Assembly (NCBI GenBank): GCA_963730325.1
Contig: CAVSRC010000004.1
Location: forward strand, 124,001 to 188,000
Direction of reading: 5' to 3'
Length of the DNA: 64,000 bases
DNA from: CAVSRC01 sp963730325
GTDB taxonomy: Bacteria > Pseudomonadota > Alphaproteobacteria > Rhizobiales > Kaistiaceae
Part shown: piece by piece, positions 45,812 through 54,065 of the stretch
Layout of the letters: each line of letters starts with the position of its first letter
How positions within the stretch are numbered: position 1 is the stretch's first letter
Program-made: the position numbers and the translations under genes
The notes under the pieces: model-generated
The model's input: the letters and a program-made list of their open reading frames with translations, nothing else
What the model was told of the DNA's origin: nothing
Databases searched by the model: none

Positions 45812-46710
45812 CAAGCGTTACCGCCGACATCGCCACCCGCGCCGCCGCAACGCACGCGCCGACCCAGAGCGCGGCCGGTTCGCACGGCTCGGTCCGCTAT
45901 CTCGTCGCGGCGATCTGTATCTTCCTGCTGGTCATCATGCTGTGGCCGGTGATGATGTCGCTCCTGGCCTCGATCAAGACGCCGGCCGAGGCGATGGCCA
46001 CGCCGCCGACCTACCTGCCGCATACGCTCAGCCTCGACAACTTTCTGAAGGTCTACAACTATCAGGCGGGCCTGCCGGTCTACCTGTTCAACAGCCTGTC
46101 GGTCGCCTTCCTCACCATCTTCTTCTGTCTGGCTCTGGCGGTGCCGGCGGCCTACGGGCTGGCGCGCTTCCCGGTGCCGGGCAAGGAGCTCCTGTTCATC
46201 GTCCTGCTGCTCGGCCTGATGATCCCCTATCAGGCGCTGGTGACGCCGCTCTATCTGATGTTCTCCAAGATCGGCCTTACCAACTCCCAGGTCGGCCTCG
46301 CTCTCGTACACACCATCGTCCAGCTCCCCTTCAGCGTCTTCCTTCTGCGCAACAGCTTCGAGGCAGTGCCCAAGGCGCTCGAGGAGGCGGCCGTGATCGA
46401 TGGCTGCAACAGCTGGCAGACCCTGTGGAGGGTGTTCATCCCGCTGGTCAAGGCGGGCATCGTCACCGTTATCCTGTTCGCCTTCATCGCCTCGTGGAAC
46501 GAGTTCCTCGGCGCCCTCATCTTCATGAGCCGCGAGGACAATTTCACGATTCCGATCATGCTGGTGAGCGTGCGCGCCGGGCGCCACGGCGCGGTCGACT
46601 GGGGCGCGCTGCAGGCGGGCGTCGTCATCGCCATCGTCCCCTGCGTCGCCATCTATGTGCTTCTGCAGAAGTACTACATGTCCGGTTTCCTCAGCGGCGC
46701 GGTGAAGTAG
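45808..46710 (+). CDS. Sugar ABC transporter permease, MalG type (arabinose region, set 2)
   Basis: A 300-residue MalG-type permease with six helices and the EAA loop (KALEEAAVIDGCNSWQTLWRVFIPLVKAG-type, about 191-218), ending YYMSGFLSGAVK. It has a long N-terminal tail rich in Ala and Thr before the first helix (residues 1-28). The ATG overlaps the preceding stop (ATGA). The next gene is a LacI regulator 13 bp on; no ATPase gene is in this operon. Confidence 0.9.
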   Translation: MTSVTADIATRAAATHAPTQSAAGSHGSVRYLVAAICIFLLVIMLWPVMMSLLASIKTPAEAMATPPTYLPHTLSLDNFLKVYNYQAGLPVYLFNSLSVAFLTIFFCLALAVPAAYGLARFPVPGKELLFIVLLLGLMIPYQALVTPLYLMFSKIGLTNSQVGLALVHTIVQLPFSVFLLRNSFEAVPKALEEAAVIDGCNSWQTLWRVFIPLVKAGIVTVILFAFIASWNEFLGALIFMSREDNFTIPIMLVSVRAGRHGAVDWGALQAGVVIAIVPCVAIYVLLQKYYMSGFLSGAVK

Positions 46711-46723
46711 GGGGTGCCCGGAG

Positions 46724-47803
46724 ATGGACAAACGCAGTCGATCCGGCGCCGGCAAGAAGGCGCCGGTCCGGGGTCTGCCGGGTGGACGTTTCGGCCTGAC
46801 GATTCGTGATGTGGCGCAGCTTGCCGATGTCAGCATCGGCACGGCGTCGAAGGCGCTCAACAACTCCGGCAGCCTGCGCCAGGAGACCCGCGACCGGGTC
46901 ATTGCCGCGGCGCGTGAACTCGGTTTCCGGCCGAACGTCCTCGCCCAGAGCCTGCATCGCGGCCAGAGCCTCACCGTCGGTATGATTTCGACCGACAGTT
47001 TCGGTCGTTTCACCATGCCCATCATGGAAGGGCTGGAGGAGTGCCTGACCGACCGGCACATGGCGGTCTTCATGTGCAACGCCACCGACGACCGCGAGCG
47101 CGAGGCGCTCCACGTCGAATCGCTTCTCGGCAAGCGGGTCGACGGCATCGTCGTCACCGCGCGCCGTTCCGACCGCCGCCCCAGGCTGCTGACGCCCACC
47201 TCCGACGTGCCGGTCATCTACGTCTTCACCCAGGTCGACGAACCCGACGCCTGGTGTCTCCTGCCCGACGACGAGGGCGGCGCCGTGCTGGCGACGCAGC
47301 ACCTGATCGGTCTCGGCCGCCGGCGCATTGCCCATATCACCGGGCCCGAGCGCTTCGAGGCGGTGCGGCTCAGGGCCGAGGGCTATCGCAAGACGCTGGC
47401 CGCCGCCGGACTCGATACGCCCGGCGCCTTCTATCTGCCCGGCATCTGGTCGGAAGGGTGGGGCCGCGAAGCCGTCGCCCAGCTCTTCCGCGGCAGGGAC
47501 CCCGGGCCCGATGCGATCTTCTGCGGCAACGACCAGATCGCCCGCGGTGCCGCCGACGCCCTGCGCGAGCGCGGCATCGTCGTGCCCGACGCGGTCTCGA
47601 TCGTCGGCTTCGACAACTGGGAGATCATGGCGGAGGCCACGCGCCCGCCGCTCACCAGCGTCGACATGAACCTGAAGGATCTCGGCCGCCGCGCCGGCCT
47701 GAGGCTTCTCGACAGGATCGCAGGCAAGCCGTCGCGCGGCGTCGAACGGCTGCCGTGCACGCTGGTCGTGCGCGGCTCGTGCGGCGCCAGCAGCAGGGCG
47801 TGA
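46724..47803 (+). CDS. LacI-family transcriptional regulator
   Basis: A 359-residue LacI/GalR regulator, intact. The HTH is at about residues 25-50 (LTIRDVAQLADVSIGTASKALNNSG), followed by the hinge and an effector-binding domain (MISTDSFGRFTMPIMEGLEEC and so on) ending RLPCTLVVRGSC. It is the fourth gene of the second transporter operon and lies just before the GH127 gene. It probably senses an arabinose-containing sugar and controls its own operon. The N-terminus MDKRSRSG resembles that of the frame-broken LacI protein at 21099. Confidence 0.92.
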   Translation: MDKRSRSGAGKKAPVRGLPGGRFGLTIRDVAQLADVSIGTASKALNNSGSLRQETRDRVIAAARELGFRPNVLAQSLHRGQSLTVGMISTDSFGRFTMPIMEGLEECLTDRHMAVFMCNATDDREREALHVESLLGKRVDGIVVTARRSDRRPRLLTPTSDVPVIYVFTQVDEPDAWCLLPDDEGGAVLATQHLIGLGRRRIAHITGPERFEAVRLRAEGYRKTLAAAGLDTPGAFYLPGIWSEGWGREAVAQLFRGRDPGPDAIFCGNDQIARGAADALRERGIVVPDAVSIVGFDNWEIMAEATRPPLTSVDMNLKDLGRRAGLRLLDRIAGKPSRGVERLPCTLVVRGSCGASSRA

Positions 47804-47837
47804 GCGAACGAAAACAAAGCAGATAGAGGGAAGGACG

Positions 47838-49754
47838 ATGCGCCAGTATTCACCGATCCGGTTTAACGAGGTCAAGGTCGAGGGCACCTTCTGGCGCGAG
47901 CGTCTCGACACGGTGCTGAAGCGCACCATTCCGAGCCAGTATCGCCAGCTTGAAAAACACGCGATGCTCGAATCCCTCGACGTGGTTCAGCCGCCGCCGC
48001 CGCTCACGCTGCCGCGCAACCGGCACAATTTCACCACCCAGATCTTCTGGGATTCCGACATCGGCAAGTGGATCGAAGCGGCGAGCTATGCCCTGTTCCA
48101 CGGTCGCGATGCGACAATCGAGGCCGAGATCGACGCGATCACCGAGCAGTTGGCCAAGGCCCAGCTTCCCGACGGCTACTGCAATTGCTGGTACATCGGG
48201 CGCGAGGTTGAAAACCGCTGGACCAACCTGCGCGACAACCACGAGCTTTATTGCGCCGGGCACATGCTGGAGGGCGCCATCGCCTATTTCATGGCGACCG
48301 GCAAGCGCCGCCTGCTCGACATCATGGAGAAATATGTCGACCACATCGCCAGCGTGTTCGGTCCCGGCGCCGACCAGAAGCATGGCTATCCGGGCCACCA
48401 GGAGCTGGAGTTGGCGCTCGTCCGGCTCTACCACCTGACCGGGGACCGCAAGCGTCTGGATCTCGCCGCCTACTTCATCAACGAGCGCGGCAAGCTGCCC
48501 CATTACTTCGAGGCCGAGGCCAAGGCGCGCGGCGAGCCCCCCGAGGCGTTCTGGCAGGGAACCTTCGAATACAACCAGTCGCACAAGCCGGTGCGCGAGC
48601 AGGACAAGGTCGTCGGCCACGCCGTGCGGGCGATATACATGTACACCGCCATGGCCGACCTTGCCGCCGATCTCGGCGACGACGCGCTCAAGCACGCCTG
48701 CGAGGTGCTGTGGAACGATCTGACCGCAAAGCGCATGTACGTGACCGGCGGCCTTGGCCCGGCGGCGGCCAACGAGGGCTTCACCAAAGATTACGACCTG
48801 CCGAATGACACGGCGTACTGCGAGACCTGCGCATCGGTGGCGCTGGTCTTCTGGGCGCAGCGCATGCTCAACCTCGATCTCGACGCGAAGTATGCCGACG
48901 CGCTGGAACTGGCCCTCTACAACAACGCGCTCTCCGGCCTGTCACGCGATGGCGAACACTATTTCTATGCCAATCCGCTGGAGAGCGACGGCAGCCACGA
49001 GCGCTGGACCTGGCACGTCTGCCCGTGCTGCACGATGAACGTGGCACGGCTGGTCGCCTCGGTCGGCGGTTATTTCTATTCGACCGGCGCCGACGAGCTG
49101 GCGGTGCACCTCTATGGCGGCACCAGCACCACCGTCGAGGTGGCCGGCGTCAAGGTTCACGTCAAGGAGGAGAGCAGCTACCCCTGGTCGGGGGCGATCG
49201 AGATCGCCATCGACCCGGAAACCCCCGCTGAATTCGTCCTCAAGCTGCGCATTCCGGGCTGGGTCCGCGAGGGGCAGGCGACGGTCTCCGTCAACGGCGC
49301 CCCCGTCGATATCGCCGCCAATCTCAAGAACGGCTACGTCACGATCCGCCGCACCTGGGCGAAGGGCGACACGGTCGCGCTCGATCTGCCCATGCCGGTG
49401 GAGCGCACCTATGCCAATCCCCAGGTCCGCCAGGATGTCGGGCGTGTGGCCCTGAAGCGCGGTCCCTTCGTCTATTGCGCCGAGCAGGTGGACAATCCTG
49501 GCGGCCCGGTCACCGCGACCTGGCTGTTGCGCGATCGCAAGATCGAGGCGGTCGAGCGCCAGGACCTGTTCGATGGCATCGTCACGCTCACCGTGGCCGG
49601 AACGGCCGCCAATCTCGACGATTGGGGCACCGCGCTCTACGCCACCGAGCCGCCGCGGGAAAATCCGGTGACGGTCACCGCCATTCCCTATTTCCTGTGG
49701 AGCAACCGCGAACCGGGCGCTATGTCCGTGTGGTTGCCGGAAACCAAGGAGTGA
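47838..49754 (+). CDS. GH127 beta-L-arabinofuranosidase (HypBA1-like)
   Basis: A 638-residue GH127 enzyme. Residues that correspond to the HypBA1 site are present: Glu313 (acid/base), Glu329 and Cys331 (YCETC), Cys397 and Cys398 (CPCC), the last group holding zinc and the cysteine nucleophile. The spacing Glu313-Glu329-Cys331 equals that of Glu322-Glu338-Cys340. The enzyme removes beta-L-arabinofuranose, as in hydroxyproline-linked arabinans of plant cell walls. No signal peptide, so it acts on imported substrate. A GGGAAGG ribosome site precedes the ATG. Confidence 0.92.
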   Translation: MRQYSPIRFNEVKVEGTFWRERLDTVLKRTIPSQYRQLEKHAMLESLDVVQPPPPLTLPRNRHNFTTQIFWDSDIGKWIEAASYALFHGRDATIEAEIDAITEQLAKAQLPDGYCNCWYIGREVENRWTNLRDNHELYCAGHMLEGAIAYFMATGKRRLLDIMEKYVDHIASVFGPGADQKHGYPGHQELELALVRLYHLTGDRKRLDLAAYFINERGKLPHYFEAEAKARGEPPEAFWQGTFEYNQSHKPVREQDKVVGHAVRAIYMYTAMADLAADLGDDALKHACEVLWNDLTAKRMYVTGGLGPAAANEGFTKDYDLPNDTAYCETCASVALVFWAQRMLNLDLDAKYADALELALYNNALSGLSRDGEHYFYANPLESDGSHERWTWHVCPCCTMNVARLVASVGGYFYSTGADELAVHLYGGTSTTVEVAGVKVHVKEESSYPWSGAIEIAIDPETPAEFVLKLRIPGWVREGQATVSVNGAPVDIAANLKNGYVTIRRTWAKGDTVALDLPMPVERTYANPQVRQDVGRVALKRGPFVYCAEQVDNPGGPVTATWLLRDRKIEAVERQDLFDGIVTLTVAGTAANLDDWGTALYATEPPRENPVTVTAIPYFLWSNREPGAMSVWLPETKE

Positions 49755-49780
49755 CTGGCGGAACAGTCCAGGGAGTTCAA

Positions 49781-50842
49781 ATGGAATATCGCACGCTGGG
49801 CCGCTCCGGCCTGAAAGTCTCCGTCATCACCATGGGGACGATGACATTCGGGCGCGCCAAGGACGGCGTGTTGGGAGCGGTCGATACTTCCGAGGCCGGG
49901 CGGCAGATCGACCAGTGCATCGACGCCGGGGTGAATCTCATCGACACCGCCGACGTCTATTCGCAGGGCGCTTCCGAGGAGATCATCGGCGAGACGCTCG
50001 GCAAGAAGCGTCCCGATGTCCTGATCGCCACCAAGGTCCGTTTCCCCATGGGCCCTGGTCCCAACGATCAGGGCCTGTCGCGCCACTACATCATCGCTGA
50101 ATGCGAGCGCAGCCTGAAGCGCCTCGGCACCGACTGGATCGACCTCTACCAGGTCCATCAGTGGGACGGTCAGACCCCGCTTGAGGAGACGATGGAGGCG
50201 CTCGACCGGCTCATCCAGCAGGGCAAGGTGCGCTACGTCGGCTGCTCGAACTATTCCGGCTGGCACATCATGAAGGCGCTCGGCATAGCCAGGATGGATG
50301 GCCGCCAGCCCTTCGTCAGCCAGCAGATTCACTACACGCTGCAGGCGCGCGAGGCGGAATACGAGCTGGTGCCGATCTCTCTCGATCAGGGCCTCGGCAT
50401 TCTCGTCTGGAGCCCGATCGCCGGCGGTCTGCTTTCCGGCAAGTTCCACCGCGACAGCGGGACGGGCCCGGAAGGCACCCGCCACTTCGGCCGCAAGTGG
50501 CGCGAGCCGCCGATCTACGACGAGGACAAGCTCTTCGATATCATCGATGTGCTTCTCGATGTGGCCAAGGCGCACAATTGCTCGGCCGCCCGCGTCGCGC
50601 TCGCCTGGCTGATCCACCAGCCGGGCGTCACCTCGGTGATCATCGGCGGGCGCACGAGCGCGCAGTTCGCCGACAATCTTGCCGCCGCCGACCTCAAGCT
50701 GACCGACGACGACCTCAGCCGGCTCGACAAGGTCTCGCGCCCGAACCTCGCCTATCCCTATTGGCATCAGGCCTGGACGGCCAAGGCACGTCTCGGTGCC
50801 ACCGACCTGTCGCTGATTGGCAAGTACCTGGAAGACGAATAG
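49781..50842 (+). CDS. Aldo/keto reductase
   Basis: A 353-residue AKR with a TIM barrel. The tetrad is visible: Asp in DTADVYSQG, Tyr of ADVY, Lys in ATKVRF and His in VHQWDG; the NADPH-binding end has SVIIGGRTSAQFADNL. It lies 26 bp after the GH127 gene with a GGGAG ribosome site, thus probably in the same operon. An L-arabinose (or galactose-type) dehydrogenase function would fit a non-phosphorylative arabinose pathway, but this is inference; many AKRs have other substrates. Confidence 0.88.
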   Translation: MEYRTLGRSGLKVSVITMGTMTFGRAKDGVLGAVDTSEAGRQIDQCIDAGVNLIDTADVYSQGASEEIIGETLGKKRPDVLIATKVRFPMGPGPNDQGLSRHYIIAECERSLKRLGTDWIDLYQVHQWDGQTPLEETMEALDRLIQQGKVRYVGCSNYSGWHIMKALGIARMDGRQPFVSQQIHYTLQAREAEYELVPISLDQGLGILVWSPIAGGLLSGKFHRDSGTGPEGTRHFGRKWREPPIYDEDKLFDIIDVLLDVAKAHNCSAARVALAWLIHQPGVTSVIIGGRTSAQFADNLAAADLKLTDDDLSRLDKVSRPNLAYPYWHQAWTAKARLGATDLSLIGKYLEDE

Positions 50843-50878
50843 GCGCGCCGCGACGGCGGCCCGACGAAGCGCATTGCC

Positions 50879-50905
50879 ATGCCGCGGCGGCCTCCGCCGC
50901 GGCAT
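50879..50905 (+). terminator. Hairpin terminator after the GH127-AKR operon
   Basis: ATGCCGCGGCGG, CCT, CCGCCGCGGCAT: a perfect 12-bp stem 37 bp after the AKR stop, followed by TTTGCGTTGTT. The T-run is weak, but the stem is very stable. Confidence 0.65.
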
Positions 50906-51008
50906 TTGCGTTGTTGGGGCCAGCCTCAAGGGTGACTTGGCAAGAATTGCGGTTGGCGGAACGCGCCGGGCCCGCCATAATCGGCGAATTAGTTTGGGAG
51001 GAAACAAT

Positions 51009-52109
51009 ATGCAACGAACGAAACCGCCGTTTCGCGCCGATATGGTCGGTAGCCTGCTGCGCCCCGAGCCGCTCAAGGTGGCGCGCGCCAAACATGCCGC
51101 CGGCGAGATCACGGACAACGCGCTTGCCGCCGTCGAAGATAGCGAGATCGCAAAGATCATCGCCAGGCAGGAGGAGGTCGGCCTTCAGTCGGCGACCGAC
51201 GGCGAGTTCCGGCGCTCGTGGTGGCACTTCGATTTTCTTGCCGGGCTCGACGGCTGCGAACTGGTGCAGCTCGACCACGGCATCGCCTTCCATGGTGTCC
51301 AGACCAAGGCGGAAACCGTCAACGTCGTCGGCAAGGTCGGCTGGCCCGCCCACCATCCGATGATCGACCATTTCAAGTTCCTCAAGGAGCACACGCGGCT
51401 GGTCCCCAAGATGACCATTCCCAGCCCCAGCGTTCTGCACTTCCGCTCGGGCTTCAACGCGATTCGGTCGATCTATCCGGACATCGACGCGTTCTTCGCC
51501 GATGCGGCCGCGGCATGGAAGGGCGCGGTCAAGGCGTTCTACGACGCCGGCTGCCGCTACCTCCAGTTCGACGACACGGTGTGGGCCTATCTCTGCGACC
51601 CCAAGCAGCTCGACGCCTCGCGCGAACGCGGCGACGATGTCGATCGCCTTCAGGAGCGCTACGCCCGCACCATCAACGCGGCGCTGGAAGACAAGCCCGC
51701 CGACATGCAGATCACCATGCATATCTGCCGCGGCAACTTCCGCTCGACCTGGATCGCGTCCGGCGGCTACGAGCCGGTTGCCGAGACCGTGCTCGGCAAG
51801 CTCAACATCGACGGCTACTTCATGGAATACGACACCGACCGCGCCGGCGGCTTCGAGCCGCTGCGCTTTCTGCCCAAGGGCGACAAGCAGGTGGTGCTCG
51901 GGCTGATCACGTCGAAGAGCGGCACGCTGGAGAACAAGGACGACATCAAGCGGCGCATCGAGGAGGCGACCAAATACGCCGACCTCGACCAGTTCTGCCT
52001 GTCGCCGCAATGCGGCTTTGCCTCGACCGAGGAAGGCAACGTCCTCACCGAGGAGGCGCAGTGGGCGAAGCTCGCCGAGATCGTCGAGATCGCGCACGAG
52101 GTCTGGTAG
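51009..52109 (+). CDS. MetE-like (cobalamin-independent methionine synthase family) protein, short form
   Basis: A 366-residue UROD/MetE-type TIM barrel that matches only the C-terminal catalytic half of MetE (about 750 residues). Putative zinc ligands are His and Cys in MHICRGN (near residues 237-239), Glu in the following YFMEYDTD segment and Cys in SPQCGFAS near 335. Short MetE-like proteins use methyl donors other than folate polyglutamate or do other methyl/thiol chemistry. GGGAGGAAACAAT precedes the ATG. It starts a new unit after the terminator and is followed after 51 bp by a PanE-like gene. Its role in an arabinose region is unexplained. Confidence 0.85.
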   Translation: MQRTKPPFRADMVGSLLRPEPLKVARAKHAAGEITDNALAAVEDSEIAKIIARQEEVGLQSATDGEFRRSWWHFDFLAGLDGCELVQLDHGIAFHGVQTKAETVNVVGKVGWPAHHPMIDHFKFLKEHTRLVPKMTIPSPSVLHFRSGFNAIRSIYPDIDAFFADAAAAWKGAVKAFYDAGCRYLQFDDTVWAYLCDPKQLDASRERGDDVDRLQERYARTINAALEDKPADMQITMHICRGNFRSTWIASGGYEPVAETVLGKLNIDGYFMEYDTDRAGGFEPLRFLPKGDKQVVLGLITSKSGTLENKDDIKRRIEEATKYADLDQFCLSPQCGFASTEEGNVLTEEAQWAKLAEIVEIAHEVW

Positions 52110-52160
52110 GGCGCCGCGCTCCGCCGCGGCGACAGTCGCGCATGAAGGGGACATAGGCGA

Positions 52161-53147
52161 TTGAAGGTCTGCATTTATGGAGCCGGTGCGATCGGTGGTG
52201 TCATCGCCGCGCGCCTGGCGCTCTCCGGCGTCGAAACTTCGGTGGTGGCGCGTGGGGACCATCTCGCGGCGATCCGTGAGAAGGGGCTGACCTTCCAGAC
52301 GCCCGAGCGCACCGTGCTGGTCCCGGTCGCCGCCAGCGACGATCCGGCCGCGCTCGGGCCCCAGGACGTGGTCATCTCGGCCGTCAAGGCCCACCAGATC
52401 CCGCCCGTTGCGCGACCGATGCAGGCGCTCCTCGGCCCCGACACCGCCGTCGTCTATGCCATCAACGGCATCCCCTGGTGGTATTTCCACAAGGCAGGCG
52501 GTGCGTCGAACGATCGCCGCCTGGACCGGCTCGATCCGGGCGGCGTGCTGTGGGACGAGGTCGGCGTCGACCGCACCATCGGCTGTGTCGTCAACCTGCC
52601 GGCGACGGTGACCGCGCCCGGCGTGGTCCACTATGAGGGCGGCAACAACCGCCTGGCTCTGGGCGAGCTCGACGATGCCGGGACGCCGCGCCTGACGGCT
52701 CTGGCCGAGACGTTGCGTGCCGCGGGGCTCGACATCGATACCCATCGCCCCATCCGCTTCGAGGTGTGGAACAAGCTCGCCGTCATCATGGTCGCCTCGC
52801 CCATCTCGGTGCTGACCGGCACACCGGTCGGGCCCGGCGTCGCGGATCCGGCGCTGCGCCAGGTCGCGCGCAGCGCCTGGGCGGAAGCCACCGCGATCGC
52901 CGCGGCACACGGGTTCGAACCGGACACGGACATCGACGCCACGCTCGATGCTTGGTCGCGCTCCGCCGAGGATCACCGGCCGTCGATCCTGCAGGATCTC
53001 GACAAAGGCCGACCGATGGAAATCGACGCGCAGATCACCGTACCCGTGGAGCTTGCTCATGACCTGGGCGTGGCGACGCCGACCCTCGACCTGCTCGCCG
53101 GGCTCATGCGCGCCCGGGCCCGTGCCGCGGGCCTGCATAGTGGCTGA
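52161..53147 (+). CDS. Ketopantoate reductase (ApbA/PanE) family protein
   Basis: A 328-residue NADPH-dependent 2-keto acid reductase. The Rossmann motif GAGAIGG is at residues 7-13; VISAVKAHQ (near 75) and the catalytic Lys in FEVWNKLAV are present. The start is TTG at 52161, preceded by GAAGGGG. Many genomes hold several family members with functions other than pantothenate synthesis; the position between a MetE-like gene and an aldonate dehydratase suggests reduction of a sugar-derived 2-keto acid. I do not assign panE. Confidence 0.85.
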   Translation: MKVCIYGAGAIGGVIAARLALSGVETSVVARGDHLAAIREKGLTFQTPERTVLVPVAASDDPAALGPQDVVISAVKAHQIPPVARPMQALLGPDTAVVYAINGIPWWYFHKAGGASNDRRLDRLDPGGVLWDEVGVDRTIGCVVNLPATVTAPGVVHYEGGNNRLALGELDDAGTPRLTALAETLRAAGLDIDTHRPIRFEVWNKLAVIMVASPISVLTGTPVGPGVADPALRQVARSAWAEATAIAAAHGFEPDTDIDATLDAWSRSAEDHRPSILQDLDKGRPMEIDAQITVPVELAHDLGVATPTLDLLAGLMRARARAAGLHSG

Positions 53148-53205
53148 CGCATGGTGGCGCCTGCGCGCCGGCGCATTATGTGGACCCCCAACTGGATCGC
53201 TGATA

Positions 53206-53215
53206 GGTTGTAACC
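53206..53215. promoter_or_regulatory. Possible GntR/FadR operator
   Basis: GGTTGTAACC, a short inverted repeat with the GT-N-AC feel of FadR-subfamily sites, 30 bp before the GntR gene. Autoregulation is inferred; the match is short. Confidence 0.35.
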
Positions 53216-53245
53216 CTGATTTCCTCGCGTAACTCCCGTTCCGCT

Positions 53246-53980
53246 TTGCCCCAAAAACGCCTCTACCCGACCCGCGCACTGCACGCTCGGCTGGCCCACG
53301 AGATCGGCCGCCGCATCGTTAGCGGCGACTATCCCGAAGGCACGAGCCTGCCCGGCGAATCGGAACTGGCCGCGCAATTCGGCGTCGGCCGCCAGGTCGT
53401 GCGCGAGGCCATCAAGGTGCTTGCCGCCAAGGGTCTGGTCGCCTCGCGGCGGCGGACGGGCACTGCCGTGCTGCCGCGCGTATCGTGGAACCTGCTCGAC
53501 CCGGACGTGATTGCCTGGCATTCGCCCGGAGAGATCGGCAAGGAGTTTCTCGACGACCTGATCGAGCTTCGCCGGGCGATAGAGCCGGCTGCCGCGGAGT
53601 TGGCGGCGCGCCGGGTCGATCCTGAACGCCTCGCCCGGATCAAGGCGGCGCTCGACGGCATGCGGGAGAATGTCGACAACCAGCCGGCTTATCTGCAAGC
53701 CGACGTTGAGTTTCATGCGGCACTGCTGACGGCGAGCGGCAATGGTCTGTTCGAGAGGCTGAGCACGATCATCGGGCCGATCCTTGAAATGAGCTTCACG
53801 CTGCAGGCCGAGGAGGGGTGGCGATTGAAGATCGGCGTCGAGCAGCATGCCGCAGTCTACGATGCGATCGAACGGGGCGACGCGAAAGCCGCCCGCAGCA
53901 CGATGGAAGAGATCGTGTCCACCGCACAAGGCACCATCGACCGGCTCATGCGCGACCGGGAAAATGAGCCTGACCGCTGA
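53246..53980 (+). CDS. GntR-family (FadR/FCD) transcriptional regulator
   Basis: A 244-residue regulator. The winged helix is at residues about 14-75 (LAHEIGRRIVSGDYPEGTSLPGES-type start, FGVGRQVVREAIKVLAAKGLV), and the helical FCD effector domain at about 95-230 with metal-site residues in DVEFHAALLTAS and EQHAAVYDAI. FCD regulators respond to organic or sugar acids. The start is a TTG at 53246. It lies just before the aldonate dehydratase gene and probably senses an aldonate or its keto-acid product. Confidence 0.88.
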   Translation: MPQKRLYPTRALHARLAHEIGRRIVSGDYPEGTSLPGESELAAQFGVGRQVVREAIKVLAAKGLVASRRRTGTAVLPRVSWNLLDPDVIAWHSPGEIGKEFLDDLIELRRAIEPAAAELAARRVDPERLARIKAALDGMRENVDNQPAYLQADVEFHAALLTASGNGLFERLSTIIGPILEMSFTLQAEEGWRLKIGVEQHAAVYDAIERGDAKAARSTMEEIVSTAQGTIDRLMRDRENEPDR

Positions 53981-54065
53981 GAGGCCGCGGCGGGACCCTT
54001 GCGCCCGGCCGGCGAAGCCGCCTAACTGACGCGGCAACAGCGGCATGAATTCGGGCGGACCCGCC

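Noticed and set aside
50930..50960. Sigma-54 promoter before the MetE-like gene (TTGGCAAGAATTGCGG)
   Set aside because: The GG and GC elements are 8 bases apart instead of 10.
50906..51008. A riboswitch (SAM or cobalamin) before the MetE-like gene
   Set aside because: No conserved box or multi-stem pattern could be recognised in these 103 bases; only a GGGAGG ribosome site is clear.
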